64,000 bases of DNA from Dehalobacter sp. CP (lineage in GTDB: Bacteria > Bacillota_B > Desulfitobacteriia > Desulfitobacteriales > Syntrophobotulaceae), in NCBI GenBank assembly GCA_009910795.1, contig VMEE01000081.1:1-64000 (forward strand), given 5' to 3'. Positions within the stretch are counted from its first letter, which is position 1, and each line of letters starts with the position of its first letter. A program made the position numbers and the translations under genes. The notes under the pieces were generated by a model, which was not told where the DNA came from, searched no databases, and saw nothing but the letters and a program-made list of their open reading frames with translations. This document shows positions 24,781 through 34,399 of the stretch, piece after piece.

Positions 24781-25662
24781 GTGATGGAAGGTATCAAAAT
24801 AGAAAAATGCCCTATATGTGAAGGATGTAAATTGGAAGTTTTTTTTGAATACAGCGGATTCAGACTGATTCATTGCCTGAGATGCGACTTAATTATGAAC
24901 GAGCACGTTGCTTTGATCATACAGGGCAGCAGCCCAGACGGTCTGATTGACGCAACGTATGACGACAGCTGGATCATGATGCGCCAGCGGTACATCCAGG
25001 ATACTTTTCTGGAGCATGCAAGTTTTAATATTTTGCTGCTGGAAGTGTTTTGCCCCCATAAAGGTGACCTTCTGGAAATCGGTTCCGGTACAGGCGAATT
25101 TATTTTCATGGCCAAAAATGCGGGATGGAAGGTCACAGGTGTAGAACCGTCTGAAAAGGCATGCATATTTGCTGATGAACGATTCGGAATTCAAATGATT
25201 AATCATGTATGGCAGACCGGCGTATTGGAACAAAATAAAAAATTTGAGGCAATTGTGTTCTGGCATGTTCTGGAGCATATGGCTGATCCGGTGGGATTCC
25301 TCAAAGAAATATCCGGCTTGTTAAAACCGGATGGGAAAATATTTTTCAGCATTCCGAATAGGGATTCATTCACCAACGCGGTTTACGGACCTTATTCCCC
25401 GCTTTTTATGGAAAGGGATCACCTGTTTCATTATAATGCTACGAATCTGACCCTGCTTCTGGAAAAGGCAGGACTCAAACCAGTTTCACTTTTTTCGAGG
25501 GAAACGTATCAAAAAATGGAATCGGACCTGAACGCTTCATCAAAAATATCGAACAGGCCCGATAGTGGATCCCTCGATCAGATGATGGGAATGATAGCGC
25601 GGCTACAGTCTCAGCAGCAGGGGCATGAACTGTTCTGTATTGCAGTTTCATTATTTTTATAG
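24781..25662 (+). CDS. Zinc-ribbon class I SAM methyltransferase
   Basis: About 293 residues; GTG 24781 is taken as start (GGGAGA 10 bases upstream), with ATG 24784 and TTG 24760 possible. The N-terminal CPICEGC and HCLRCDL give a four-Cys zinc site. The Rossmann core shows LLEIGSGTGEFIF (motif I), VEPSEKAC, FWHVLEHMADP and SIPNRDSF. The layout fits the methyltransferases that act on nucleotide sugars or glycans within surface polysaccharide loci. It ends the glycosyltransferase run, so glycan methylation is the likely job. Confidence 0.82.
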   Translation: MMEGIKIEKCPICEGCKLEVFFEYSGFRLIHCLRCDLIMNEHVALIIQGSSPDGLIDATYDDSWIMMRQRYIQDTFLEHASFNILLLEVFCPHKGDLLEIGSGTGEFIFMAKNAGWKVTGVEPSEKACIFADERFGIQMINHVWQTGVLEQNKKFEAIVFWHVLEHMADPVGFLKEISGLLKPDGKIFFSIPNRDSFTNAVYGPYSPLFMERDHLFHYNATNLTLLLEKAGLKPVSLFSRETYQKMESDLNASSKISNRPDSGSLDQMMGMIARLQSQQQGHELFCIAVSLFL

Positions 25663-25734
25663 GTCGTGCTCTGGAAGAAAATTATGTAAATAAGGTAGAT
25701 AAAACAGCAGACAAAGGTGTATACTTAAAATAAG

Positions 25735-25755
25735 TTGGAAGAAATTCCAATTTTT
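25735..25755 (+). terminator. Short terminator-like hairpin upstream of the glycosidase gene
   Basis: TTGGAA, loop GAAA, TTCCAA, then TTTTT. It ends the glycosyltransferase/methyltransferase run or attenuates the leader of the next gene, whose start is about 50 bases downstream. Confidence 0.55.
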
Positions 25756-25807
25756 GCTTGTGTATAGACAAAAATATCAGACGGAAAGAGGAGACAAACA
25801 AATTATC

Positions 25808-28645
25808 ATGATTCAATTTAAAAAAACATTATCCGTTGTTATCGCCATGATGTTATTCGTCGCAACGCTTTCAAGTGAAGCAGCAGCCTTGCCGGCTGCG
25901 CTTTACGAATCAAGCACCCTGCAAACGATTACTGCTGGGGCAACTTTGGAGAATATATCGAGATTCACTTTGAACGGCTGGTTAAACATTAATGTTTTAC
26001 GAATCGATACGACGAATCCTAATATAAAAATTGATACATTGACAAACGATCAGATCACAGAAAAACTTGTCACTGTTCCCGCTCTAGCTCAACAAGATAA
26101 CGCTGTAGCAGCGGTGAATGCCAGCTTTTTCAATGCAATAAATGCGGCAGCCGGCTATGCCGACGGGCCAATCGTTCAAGATGGTAGCTTGTTGTCGACA
26201 GCCGGCTGGTATAATCAAAATAAAAATGAAATGGCTTCTTTAAGCTTAAGCAATTACGGCGAATTGAGTATTGACTATTGGAAAAATGAGCTTCAATTGA
26301 TTGGCCCTGATTCTGTGCCGTTTGTTGTTTCTCAGTACAACCAGCCCAGCCGTCGGAATTATACCGATATTACCGTTCTTGATAAGAAATGGGGGGCTTC
26401 CACACTAGGGGCTTCGGCTGCCTATCCTGACCTGGTTGAAGTTCTTGTATCTGACGGCCGGGTTGTGGAGGTGCGTCAGGCACAGTCAGCCGCAGCGATT
26501 CCTACTAATGGCTTTGTAATCATCTCCAGGGGACAACAAGCAGCAAAACTGGTGCAAAGTCTGCAAATTGGCGAACAAGCTTCCCTAAGCCTAAACTCGA
26601 CCCCGGACTGGTCCGGCCTTCAAATGTCAGTCACCGGAGCTTCTGTTCTGGTTAAAGACGGTCAGATACCCGATAAATTCTCATATAATGTTAGCAGCTT
26701 TAATCAGAATAATCCCCGCACGCTCGCAGGAAGTACGCAGGACGGCAAACAACTGGTTCTGGTTACCGTGGATGGAAGACAGGACAACAGTATCGGTCTT
26801 ACCCAAAAAGAGTCAGCAGAACTGATGCTGCAGCTGGGCGCTTACAATGCCATGATACTTGACGGAGGCGGGTCAACGACCATGGTGGCTCGAGCCCCTG
26901 GGACAAAGCAGCTCCAGGTTGCCAATGTCCCTTCAGAGGGAACATTAAGGCCGGTTGCGAACGCCATCGGGATTTTTTCTTTGGCTCCTGCCGGAACACT
27001 TTCAAGGTTAATCATTGAAACTGAAAGTCCAAATGTTTTTGTCAATACTTCGAGAAGTTTTACACTTAAAGGAGTAGACCAATACGCGAACCCGGTGGAC
27101 ATTGACCCTGAGGATGTGAAGTGGAGGGTCAGCGGTATCAAAGGCACGTTTTCAGGAAGTACGCTTCGTCCGACTTCCGTGGGGGATGGAAAAGTCACCG
27201 CAAAGGTAGGGGATTTGACGGCTGAGTTGGATGTTTGCTCTTTAAGCGCCCCCGCAAGGCTTATTCTGAGTACCAATGAAAGCAAGGTGCCGTCAGGACA
27301 AAGCCAGACGATACAGGTTACAGGCTGCAGTCTGGAGGGATTTACAGCTCGGATTCAGCCGGAAGATATTCAGTGGAAGGTATACGGCAGCATCGGCATC
27401 GGAGATTGTCTTAACGGTGTCTTCCAGGCTCAGAACGCAGGTACAGGCTATATCCAGGCTTCCGTCGGCAATGCTCATGCCTACTGTGCGGTTGCCGTAT
27501 CTTCGGAAAATACGGAAAATAAATATGCTTTTGAAGACAGCCTTGGGACATTTTCAGCGAGCTCGGAAAATGTCAGGGGTTCTTACCGGATCAGCAGCGG
27601 GCAGGTTTATGCAGGTCAAACATCCGGAGAACTGATGTATGATTTTCTTTATACGGAGGACCCTGGTGAGGCATCCGTCCTTTTTGGAAACAAAGGGGTC
27701 CCGCTTAACGCCAATACGTCAGGCCTTGCCGTTTGGGTTTATAATTCTCTGGAGAATACCAATAAACTCATGGGAGAAATTATAGATGCCAACGGTAAAA
27801 AGCATCAGGTCCAATTTTCAGCGGATATGAGCTGGAATGGATGGGGACAGGTCAGCACGTCTCTTGGAAGTATCAATTCCCCGCGCTATTTGACAAGACT
27901 CTACGTCCGGAACACGGATCCTTCCAATAGCGGCGGAGTGATTTATTGGGATGAGCTTACGGCAAGCGTGAGCAATCATCCTGCCATTGATACTGCCAAG
28001 ATACCCCAAAATACTGTACTTACGGATAAGGCCAATCGGGCGGCAACGTTCTCTGCGGGATCAAGCAGTTTCAGGTTTGCGGTGTTCGGCAGCAGCGTGC
28101 AGCCCAGCAGCAAATCCAAACAACAAAGCTTGATGCAACTGAATACGTTTATCAATAAAAATATGGATCTTGCCATTTACACCGGAGCAAACGCTGCCAA
28201 ATTAGCCGGAGGAGTGACCAAACCTGCTATGAAGACTGGCAGCGGGTATAAAACCTTTCATTACAAGAACAGTACCTTCATTCAGCTTGATTGCTGCAAA
28301 GGCGGGCTCCGGAGAACTGACCCGGCGCAATGGGCCTCGCTGTTCAAAGAATTAAACAGCAGCAAAGGCGATCAAATCTTTGTATCCATGGACTGTGCCC
28401 CTGGTTCATTTGTTAATGCCAAAGAAGCTGCTTTACTTAAGGATACTTTAGCGGATTACCACAAGGAGACCGGCAAAAATGTCTATGTCTTTTATCCGGG
28501 CTCCACGGATCAAGTTCAGTTGGACAGGGGAGTACGTTACATTTCCTGTGCGGGCTTCAACACTTCCGCAGCAGGCAAACAGGCCAATAAGCTGATCGTT
28601 ACCGTTCTGGATAATCAAGTTACCTACGAATTTAAAGCGCTATAA
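25808..28645 (+). CDS. Secreted phosphodiester-glycosidase (NAGPA-like) multidomain protein
   Basis: 945 residues from ATG 25808. A signal peptide is clear (LSVVIAMMLFVATLSSEAAAL). Residues about 50-395 form the NAGPA domain, with AAVNASFFN, LAGSTQDGKQLVLVTVDGRQ and the catalytic-region motif AMILDGGGSTTMV. Two Ig-like BIG2-type modules follow (about 400-580), then a beta-sandwich, and a C-terminal region (about 745-945) resembling a calcineurin-like phosphoesterase. The expected metal ligands are not obvious there. Such proteins trim phosphodiester-linked glycans at the cell surface. It directly follows the glycosyltransferase cluster. Confidence 0.82.
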   Translation: MIQFKKTLSVVIAMMLFVATLSSEAAALPAALYESSTLQTITAGATLENISRFTLNGWLNINVLRIDTTNPNIKIDTLTNDQITEKLVTVPALAQQDNAVAAVNASFFNAINAAAGYADGPIVQDGSLLSTAGWYNQNKNEMASLSLSNYGELSIDYWKNELQLIGPDSVPFVVSQYNQPSRRNYTDITVLDKKWGASTLGASAAYPDLVEVLVSDGRVVEVRQAQSAAAIPTNGFVIISRGQQAAKLVQSLQIGEQASLSLNSTPDWSGLQMSVTGASVLVKDGQIPDKFSYNVSSFNQNNPRTLAGSTQDGKQLVLVTVDGRQDNSIGLTQKESAELMLQLGAYNAMILDGGGSTTMVARAPGTKQLQVANVPSEGTLRPVANAIGIFSLAPAGTLSRLIIETESPNVFVNTSRSFTLKGVDQYANPVDIDPEDVKWRVSGIKGTFSGSTLRPTSVGDGKVTAKVGDLTAELDVCSLSAPARLILSTNESKVPSGQSQTIQVTGCSLEGFTARIQPEDIQWKVYGSIGIGDCLNGVFQAQNAGTGYIQASVGNAHAYCAVAVSSENTENKYAFEDSLGTFSASSENVRGSYRISSGQVYAGQTSGELMYDFLYTEDPGEASVLFGNKGVPLNANTSGLAVWVYNSLENTNKLMGEIIDANGKKHQVQFSADMSWNGWGQVSTSLGSINSPRYLTRLYVRNTDPSNSGGVIYWDELTASVSNHPAIDTAKIPQNTVLTDKANRAATFSAGSSSFRFAVFGSSVQPSSKSKQQSLMQLNTFINKNMDLAIYTGANAAKLAGGVTKPAMKTGSGYKTFHYKNSTFIQLDCCKGGLRRTDPAQWASLFKELNSSKGDQIFVSMDCAPGSFVNAKEAALLKDTLADYHKETGKNVYVFYPGSTDQVQLDRGVRYISCAGFNTSAAGKQANKLIVTVLDNQVTYEFKAL

Positions 28646-28676
28646 AAACGTAAAAAAATCGCTATAGAAAGAAAAA

Positions 28677-28715
28677 GACTTTAGCTGAATGGGAAAAAAC
28701 CAATCAGCTAAAGTC
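28677..28715. terminator. Bidirectional terminator between glycosidase gene and rsgA
   Basis: GACTTTAGCTGA (28677-28688) pairs with TCAGCTAAAGTC (28704-28715), with TGG/CCA inside. On the minus strand it is followed by TTTTTC, so it best fits as the rsgA terminator. Confidence 0.75.
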
Positions 28716-28794
28716 AACTTGTATTTCGGCTTACCCGAGTAAAGTTCTGGATCTTTATTAACGGAATTTAGAAATCGATTTACCTGGGTTCGTG

Positions 28795-29883
28795 CTATTT
28801 TTGTTTCTTATTTTTGATCTGGCGCATGGCCTGCTTCATTTCGCCTTTGCTGCCGAACATGTTTTTGATTTTTTCCTGCTCAAGCTGCCGCGAATTTAAA
28901 CCTTCGTAAGCAAGCTCTTTTTGCAGTTTCTGATAGCTGTTTACCCGGTCTTGCGGCAGTTCACCATTTTCAATCGCTTTGCGTACCCCGCATCGCGGTT
29001 CCGTGGTGTGGGAACAATCTTTGAATCTGCACTTTTGGGCAAATTCCGCAATATCATCGAACGTTTGGGCCAGATCACCGGATTCAATCTGCAGCTCCCG
29101 CATCCCTGGCGTATCAATGACAAGGCCTCCGTTAGGAAGCTGCAGCAGCTGGCGGCTGGTCGTTGTATGCCGGCCTCTGTCGTCATCACGGATCTCCCGG
29201 GTAGCTAACACTTCCTGGCCCAGCAGGCGGTTAATCAGGGTCGATTTTCCGACGCCGGAAGAACCGATAAGGGCAACTGTTTTACCATTGGCAATATAGG
29301 TTAAAATATCCCGGTAACCGTTTTCTGTCATACTTGAGCAGACAATGACGTCTGTGCCGGCACAGACATCCGCAATTTTTTGAAGCTTTCTGTCTAAATC
29401 CGTGCAGAGGTCAGCCTTGGTCAGAACAATGACCGGAGTTGCCATGCTGTTGAAAGCAATGGTAAGGTAACGTTCCAGCCTGCGCACGTTAAAATCATAG
29501 TTTAGGGACATGCAGATAAATACGACATCAATATTGGCCGCGACAATCTGGACAGCATGGGTTGTTCCTGCAGCTTTCCGCTCAAAGACACTTTGGCGGC
29601 GAAGCACCTGGTGAATGATCGCGTTGCCGGAACGATCGTCTAAGCGGTCAATCATGACCCAATCCCCGACGGCCGGAAAATCTGCGTTGTTTCTGGCGTT
29701 AAAAATAAACTTGCCGGATACCTCAGCCTGAAGCTCGCCATTTTCAGCGATCACATGATAGAAATCCCGATACTGTTCAATGACCCTTGCTAAATATAAA
29801 CCCTGATATAAAGTTGCTTCTTGTACAAAACGATCATTCAGCCCGTAGGCAGCTAAAAAGTTGTTATTCATTTCATCCTCCAA
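28795..29883 (-). CDS. rsgA: Ribosome small-subunit-dependent GTPase A
   Basis: 362 residues. The circularly permuted GTPase order is visible: G4-like VLTKADL, then G1 GSSGVGKST, G2-region RHTTTSRQLLQL, and G3 DTPGM. An N-terminal OB-fold precedes it. The C-terminal zinc site uses Cys/His in KCRFKDCSHTTEPRCGV. RsgA checks and releases assembly factors from the 30S subunit. An extra 20-residue basic tail follows. An extended -10 promoter (TGGTATAAT) is present on the minus strand at about 30042-30050. Confidence 0.93.
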   Translation of the reverse strand: MEDEMNNNFLAAYGLNDRFVQEATLYQGLYLARVIEQYRDFYHVIAENGELQAEVSGKFIFNARNNADFPAVGDWVMIDRLDDRSGNAIIHQVLRRQSVFERKAAGTTHAVQIVAANIDVVFICMSLNYDFNVRRLERYLTIAFNSMATPVIVLTKADLCTDLDRKLQKIADVCAGTDVIVCSSMTENGYRDILTYIANGKTVALIGSSGVGKSTLINRLLGQEVLATREIRDDDRGRHTTTSRQLLQLPNGGLVIDTPGMRELQIESGDLAQTFDDIAEFAQKCRFKDCSHTTEPRCGVRKAIENGELPQDRVNSYQKLQKELAYEGLNSRQLEQEKIKNMFGSKGEMKQAMRQIKNKKQK

Positions 29884-30179
29884 AACTATTCATCTTAAGT
29901 CATGTTAGAAAATCTTTTGGAGGGTACAAGTTTAGTAAACCTGTTTGCCCTCCCGACAGAGGACAAGGGGCTCATGAGTGAGATAGAACTTCATCATAAA
30001 AAATACTCCTTTGGTTTAAAGTAAATGTTGAAAACAGTATAATTATACCATAATGCCAACACCAGAGGAAAATGTGTATCAAGAATAATCGTATTTGTGT
30101 TATCCTTGATGTCAAAAGATCAGGTTTATTCTGAGAAACGTTTAGAAAAAAGTATCAATAGATGGGAGAAATTACTGCT

Positions 30180-31451
30180 ATGCCTGACCTGAAAAATACG
30201 CCAAGCATAACGGGATTGCCAAACGGATCGAACTGGAAGAGAGACACTGTTCTGTTTATAGCAAGCCAGACGCTCTCACTCTTTGGGACATCGCTGGTTC
30301 AGTACGCGATGATGTGGTACATCACCTTAAACACGCAGTCCGGTGTGATGATGACGGTTTATATCATCTGCGGATTTTTGCCGACATTTTTGCTTTCTCC
30401 GTTTGCCGGAGTCTGGGCTGACCGTTATAACCGCAAAAACCTGATCATGCTGTCGGACACGCTGATTGCGGCAGTTACCCTTATTCTGGCCATTCTTTTT
30501 TTGCTGGGCTACAAAACCGTCTGGCTTTTGTTTGTGATGGCTGCCTTGCGTGCGTTTGGAACGGCGGTTCAGACGCCAACTGTAGGTGCATTTTTGCCTC
30601 AGCTCGTTCCGCAGGATAAGCTGACCAAAGTCAACGGCATCAACGGCAGTATTCAGTCGCTGGTCATGCTGGTATCACCGATGATCAGCGGAGCATTGTT
30701 AGCCGTAGCTGCAATTGAAACAATCTTTTTTATTGATGTGGTCACAGCTGCCATTGCTGTGATGGTATTGTTTGTATTTCTGCAGGTGCCTGCCCATGCC
30801 AAAGCCTTGCAGAAGCAAACCGTCAGTTATTTCGGTGATCTGAGTGAAGGGACCCGGTATGTTCTCAATCACCAGTTTTTAAAAATTTTCTTTCTATTTG
30901 CAGCTGTTTTCTTTTTCCTGGCAGCGCCTTCTGCGTTTTTGACCCCGCTTCAGGTTACACGCAGTTTTGGTAATGATGTCTGGCGGCTGACTGCAATTGA
31001 AGTTGCGTTTTCGCTTGGCATGGTTATCGGCGGACTCGGGATGGCATCCTGGGGAGGCCTCAAAAACCGGGTCAACACGATGACCCTGGCAGCGTTAATG
31101 ATTGGGGTATGTACCCTCGCGCTTGGGGTTGTTCCGGTCTTTTGGATTTACCTTCTTTTTATGTTCCTGATCGGGGTCGCCATGCCCATCTTCAATGTCC
31201 CGGCAATAGTTCTGCTGCAAGAAAAAGTGGAAGGGGATTTTCTAGGCAGGGTATTCGGTGTTCTGACTATGATATCAAGTTCCATGATGCCGCTTGGGAT
31301 GCTGGTGTTCGGTCCTTTAGCTGATGTAATTAAAATAGAGTGGATGCTGATCGTGACTGGTGTGCTGCTGTTTATTCAGGGGTTTTTCCTGCTTGGAAAT
31401 AAAACCCGGATTGAGCCGGAAAGACAAGAGCAGCCTGCCGGAAAACCTTAA
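30180..31451 (+). CDS. MFS transporter
   Basis: 423 residues from ATG 30180 (GGGAG 11 bases upstream), chosen over ATG 30162. Twelve hydrophobic segments are seen. The loop motif between helices 2 and 3, GVWADRYNRKNLI, is the conserved MFS motif A. PQLVPQDKLTKVNGI and the overall pattern fit the MFS_3/enterobactin-exporter-like group of drug or siderophore exporters. The substrate cannot be told. It stands between rsgA (divergent) and icd. Confidence 0.87.
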   Translation: MPDLKNTPSITGLPNGSNWKRDTVLFIASQTLSLFGTSLVQYAMMWYITLNTQSGVMMTVYIICGFLPTFLLSPFAGVWADRYNRKNLIMLSDTLIAAVTLILAILFLLGYKTVWLLFVMAALRAFGTAVQTPTVGAFLPQLVPQDKLTKVNGINGSIQSLVMLVSPMISGALLAVAAIETIFFIDVVTAAIAVMVLFVFLQVPAHAKALQKQTVSYFGDLSEGTRYVLNHQFLKIFFLFAAVFFFLAAPSAFLTPLQVTRSFGNDVWRLTAIEVAFSLGMVIGGLGMASWGGLKNRVNTMTLAALMIGVCTLALGVVPVFWIYLLFMFLIGVAMPIFNVPAIVLLQEKVEGDFLGRVFGVLTMISSSMMPLGMLVFGPLADVIKIEWMLIVTGVLLFIQGFFLLGNKTRIEPERQEQPAGKP

Positions 31452-31580
31452 ATGGTTAACTGAAAAGCTCAAATATTCAGGTGAAAAGATTTAAACATAG
31501 GCGCTGATAATAGAAGATGGCAGAAATGAATTCTGTATTATTCTTTGTGTTTGCTTGTATATCAATTCGATATTTTATAG

Positions 31581-31635
31581 TATAATAGCAGTCGAAATTA
31601 TGTCATTGACAAAAGCTTTCGATTTTAGACATATT
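31581..31635 (+). promoter_or_regulatory. Putative promoter region of icd
   Basis: TATAAT (31581-31586) and, further down, TTGACA (31606-31611) with a CATATT 18 bases later (31630-31635). Two starts are possible. An inverted repeat TCGAAA/TTTCGA lies between and around them. Confidence 0.45.
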
Positions 31636-31657
31636 CAGATATATTAAGGAGGACAAA

Positions 31658-32869
31658 ATGCAGAAAATCCAAATGAACGTCCCACTGGTAGAGATGGATG
31701 GCGATGAGATGACCAGAATCATCTGGAAATCCATTAAAGAGATCTTGCTTCTGCCCTATATCGATTTAAAAACTGAGTATTACGATCTTGGCCTAGAATA
31801 CCGGGATCAGACGAATGACCAGGTTACGATCGATGCCGCTATGGCCAACAAGAAATATGGTGTTGCCGTAAAGTGCGCTACCATTACGCCGAACGCCCAA
31901 AGGGTTGAGGAGTACAATCTGAAAGAAATGTGGAAGAGCCCGAATGGCACCATCCGAGCGATTCTGGATGGAACGGTTTTCCGGGCACCGATTGTTGTGA
32001 AAGGTATCACACCAATGGTCTCTGCCTGGAAGAAACCGATCACGATTGCCCGTCATGCTTATGGTGATGTTTACCGCAATGTCGAATACAAAGTCCCGGG
32101 CGCTGGAAAGGCGGAACTCGTTTTCACCAGTGAAACCGGTGAAGTGAACCGTCAGACGATTTTTGACTTTGCTGGCAAAGGCGTCATTATGGGAATGCAT
32201 AATATCGACAAATCCATTGAGAGTTTTGCGCGTTCCTGCTTTAACTATGCGCTCGATGTCAAGCAGGATCTATGGTTTGCGACCAAAGACACGATTTCCA
32301 AACTGTACGATCATACCTTCAAGGATATTTTCCAGGAAATCTTTGATGCGGAGTACAAGCAGAAATTTGCCGATGCGGATATTGAGTACTTCTACACGCT
32401 GATTGACGATGCAGTGGCCCGTGTTATCCGTTCCGAGGGCGGATATATCTGGGCATGTAAAAACTATGACGGGGACGTGATGTCCGATATGATCGCGACA
32501 GCTTTCGGCAGTCTGGCCATGATGACATCGGTTCTGGTATCTCCCGATGGCTGCTATGAATATGAGGCAGCACACGGGACAGTAACCCGTCACTATTACA
32601 AGCATCTTAAAGGCGAAGAAACCTCGACTAATGCGATGGCTACCTTGTTTGCCTGGACCGGAGCATTAAGAAAACGCGGCGAAATCGACGGACTGAAAGA
32701 TCTGATCGAGTTTGCAGATCAGTTGGAAGCCGCTTCCCTGCAGACAATCGAAGCAGGAATTATGACCAAAGACCTGGCCCTGATTTCCGATCTTCCTGAA
32801 AAGACGGTTGTCAGCACGGACGGATTCCTACTTGAAACCAAAAAGACCCTGGACAGAATCCGTGGGTAA
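31658..32869 (+). CDS. icd: NADP-dependent isocitrate dehydrogenase (eukaryotic-type, homodimeric)
   Basis: 403 residues from ATG 31658 (AAGGAGG upstream). [13 protein letters not shown] at the N-terminus, [35 protein letters not shown] and [12 protein letters not shown] are the signature stretches of the type II NADP-IDH also found in mitochondria and cytosol of eukaryotes. It converts isocitrate to 2-oxoglutarate and CO2, giving NADPH. A strong terminator follows, so it forms its own unit ahead of the men operon. Confidence 0.95.
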   Translation: MQKIQMNVPLVEMDGDEMTRIIWKSIKEILLLPYIDLKTEYYDLGLEYRDQTNDQVTIDAAMANKKYGVAVKCATITPNAQRVEEYNLKEMWKSPNGTIRAILDGTVFRAPIVVKGITPMVSAWKKPITIARHAYGDVYRNVEYKVPGAGKAELVFTSETGEVNRQTIFDFAGKGVIMGMHNIDKSIESFARSCFNYALDVKQDLWFATKDTISKLYDHTFKDIFQEIFDAEYKQKFADADIEYFYTLIDDAVARVIRSEGGYIWACKNYDGDVMSDMIATAFGSLAMMTSVLVSPDGCYEYEAAHGTVTRHYYKHLKGEETSTNAMATLFAWTGALRKRGEIDGLKDLIEFADQLEAASLQTIEAGIMTKDLALISDLPEKTVVSTDGFLLETKKTLDRIRG

Positions 32870-32918
32870 ATCGTGCACATAATGGAGCGATTTAACTGAA
32901 TGAAATAACTGGATGATT

Positions 32919-32959
32919 AAACAGCCTTGATCCGAGCTTCCATCGGATTAGGGCTGTTT
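32919..32959 (+). terminator. Intrinsic terminator after icd
   Basis: AAACAGCC paired with GGCTGTTT (32919-32959), with ATCCGA/TCGGAT inside; a short T-rich tail follows. Confidence 0.8.
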
Positions 32960-33127
32960 ATTATATCTAAAAATTTTTCAATTTTGGGCTGAACATGGGT
33001 TTTTTATAAAAAAATCTGCGGATTACGTGAAAAATTTTCCTCCTTTTGATAAAATAGTATATATATCGCCGGAAATGTAGGATAATACTATAGGAAATTA
33101 ATTTTGCACAAGCGGAGACGGAAAAAA

Positions 33128-34291
33128 TTGAAGTATCTAAAAAAAGAAATGAAATTGGAAAATCCTCTGGCTTTTTGGACCCATTTTGACAAACAGGATC
33201 GTCTTTTCTTTTATAATCCCCTGACTGGTGAACTGATCATCGGGGCAATACGCTGGAAAACCTTTGCTGAAGGAGAAAGTTATCAGAATTACGACCTAGT
33301 GTTTTCTGCCAGAACCTTTTTTCAGTCGGTCCGTGATCCCAAATGGGCCGGACTTGGCAATGAAACCATTGCTTTCAAGTACTATTATGTTGAAAAGGAC
33401 GGCAAGCAGCTTTTATACTATCCCGAGCAGGCGCCGGAGGAAGAAATTTGTGGGTTAGAGGACAGGGAGACAAAGTCTGTCCGCCATACCTATACGATCG
33501 CTGATGATGATTACCCACAGTGGCAAGAATTATTCACCAATGTCAAACAGGAAATATCCTTAAAAAACGTGGATAAAGTGGTCATTTCCAGAGAAGTGAA
33601 AATCAGTTGTACCACGACGGTTCATATCGAGAGCGTACTCAAGAGCCTCCGGGAAAAAAATCCGGACAGCTTTGTTTTTGCGTATGCGAAGGGAGGCCGG
33701 ACTTTTCTGGGTGCTACGCCGGAAATCCTGGTACAGAAAGCGGACGATGAAATTATCAGTTATGCCCTGGCGGGCACAATTCCCCGTAACGCCATTGATG
33801 AGGGGACTCAAATGGAGATCCTGCTAAACGACCCTAAAAACCTGCATGAGCACCGAATTGTGCGGGATACCATAGCCGATGTCATGAAAAAATACTGCGC
33901 TGAGGTATGGATCGACGAGACAAGGATTCTGACCCTGAAAAACCTTTATCATCTAAAAACCCGTCTTGGGGCAAAAGACGGCAGTCTTTTAACTGCCTGG
34001 GTCACCCGTCTGCATCCGACGCCGGCCCTTGGCGGCAATCCGGTCGGACCCGCCCTTGACATTATTGCCAGAGAGGAAAAACACGAGCGGGGGATGTATG
34101 CGGCCCCCCTGGGAATCATGGATCAGAACGGTAATGGCATTTTTGTGGCCGGTATCCGGTCGGCCCTTATTCAGGACAATATGGTCTATGCGTATACGGG
34201 ATGCGGGATCGTGGAAGGATCCGATTGTCTGGAGGAATACATCGAGACGAACGATAAATTAAGGACGATCCTGGAGGGCCTGGTACCCTGA
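33128..34291 (+). CDS. menF: Isochorismate synthase
   Basis: 387 residues if started at TTG 33128 (GGAG 10 bases upstream); TTG 33104 and ATG 33149 are alternatives. The chorismate-binding fold is clear: VDKVVISREVKI, FLGATPEILV, LAGTIPRNA, DPKNLHEHRIVRD, LHPTPALGGNP, and VAGIRSALI with the C-terminal GCGIVEGSD. It converts chorismate to isochorismate, the first menaquinone-specific step. It heads the men operon. Its N-terminus is short and very basic. Confidence 0.9.
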   Translation: MKYLKKEMKLENPLAFWTHFDKQDRLFFYNPLTGELIIGAIRWKTFAEGESYQNYDLVFSARTFFQSVRDPKWAGLGNETIAFKYYYVEKDGKQLLYYPEQAPEEEICGLEDRETKSVRHTYTIADDDYPQWQELFTNVKQEISLKNVDKVVISREVKISCTTTVHIESVLKSLREKNPDSFVFAYAKGGRTFLGATPEILVQKADDEIISYALAGTIPRNAIDEGTQMEILLNDPKNLHEHRIVRDTIADVMKKYCAEVWIDETRILTLKNLYHLKTRLGAKDGSLLTAWVTRLHPTPALGGNPVGPALDIIAREEKHERGMYAAPLGIMDQNGNGIFVAGIRSALIQDNMVYAYTGCGIVEGSDCLEEYIETNDKLRTILEGLVP

Positions 34292-34399
34292 CCCCCATGT
34301 CCTTAAATTCAATCCTGGAATCTTATGATGCTAACTTTGGAAATTTTGTAAGCTTGGGATCTGAAATATGTTGGGCATGAAGGTGAGGATAGTACGACG

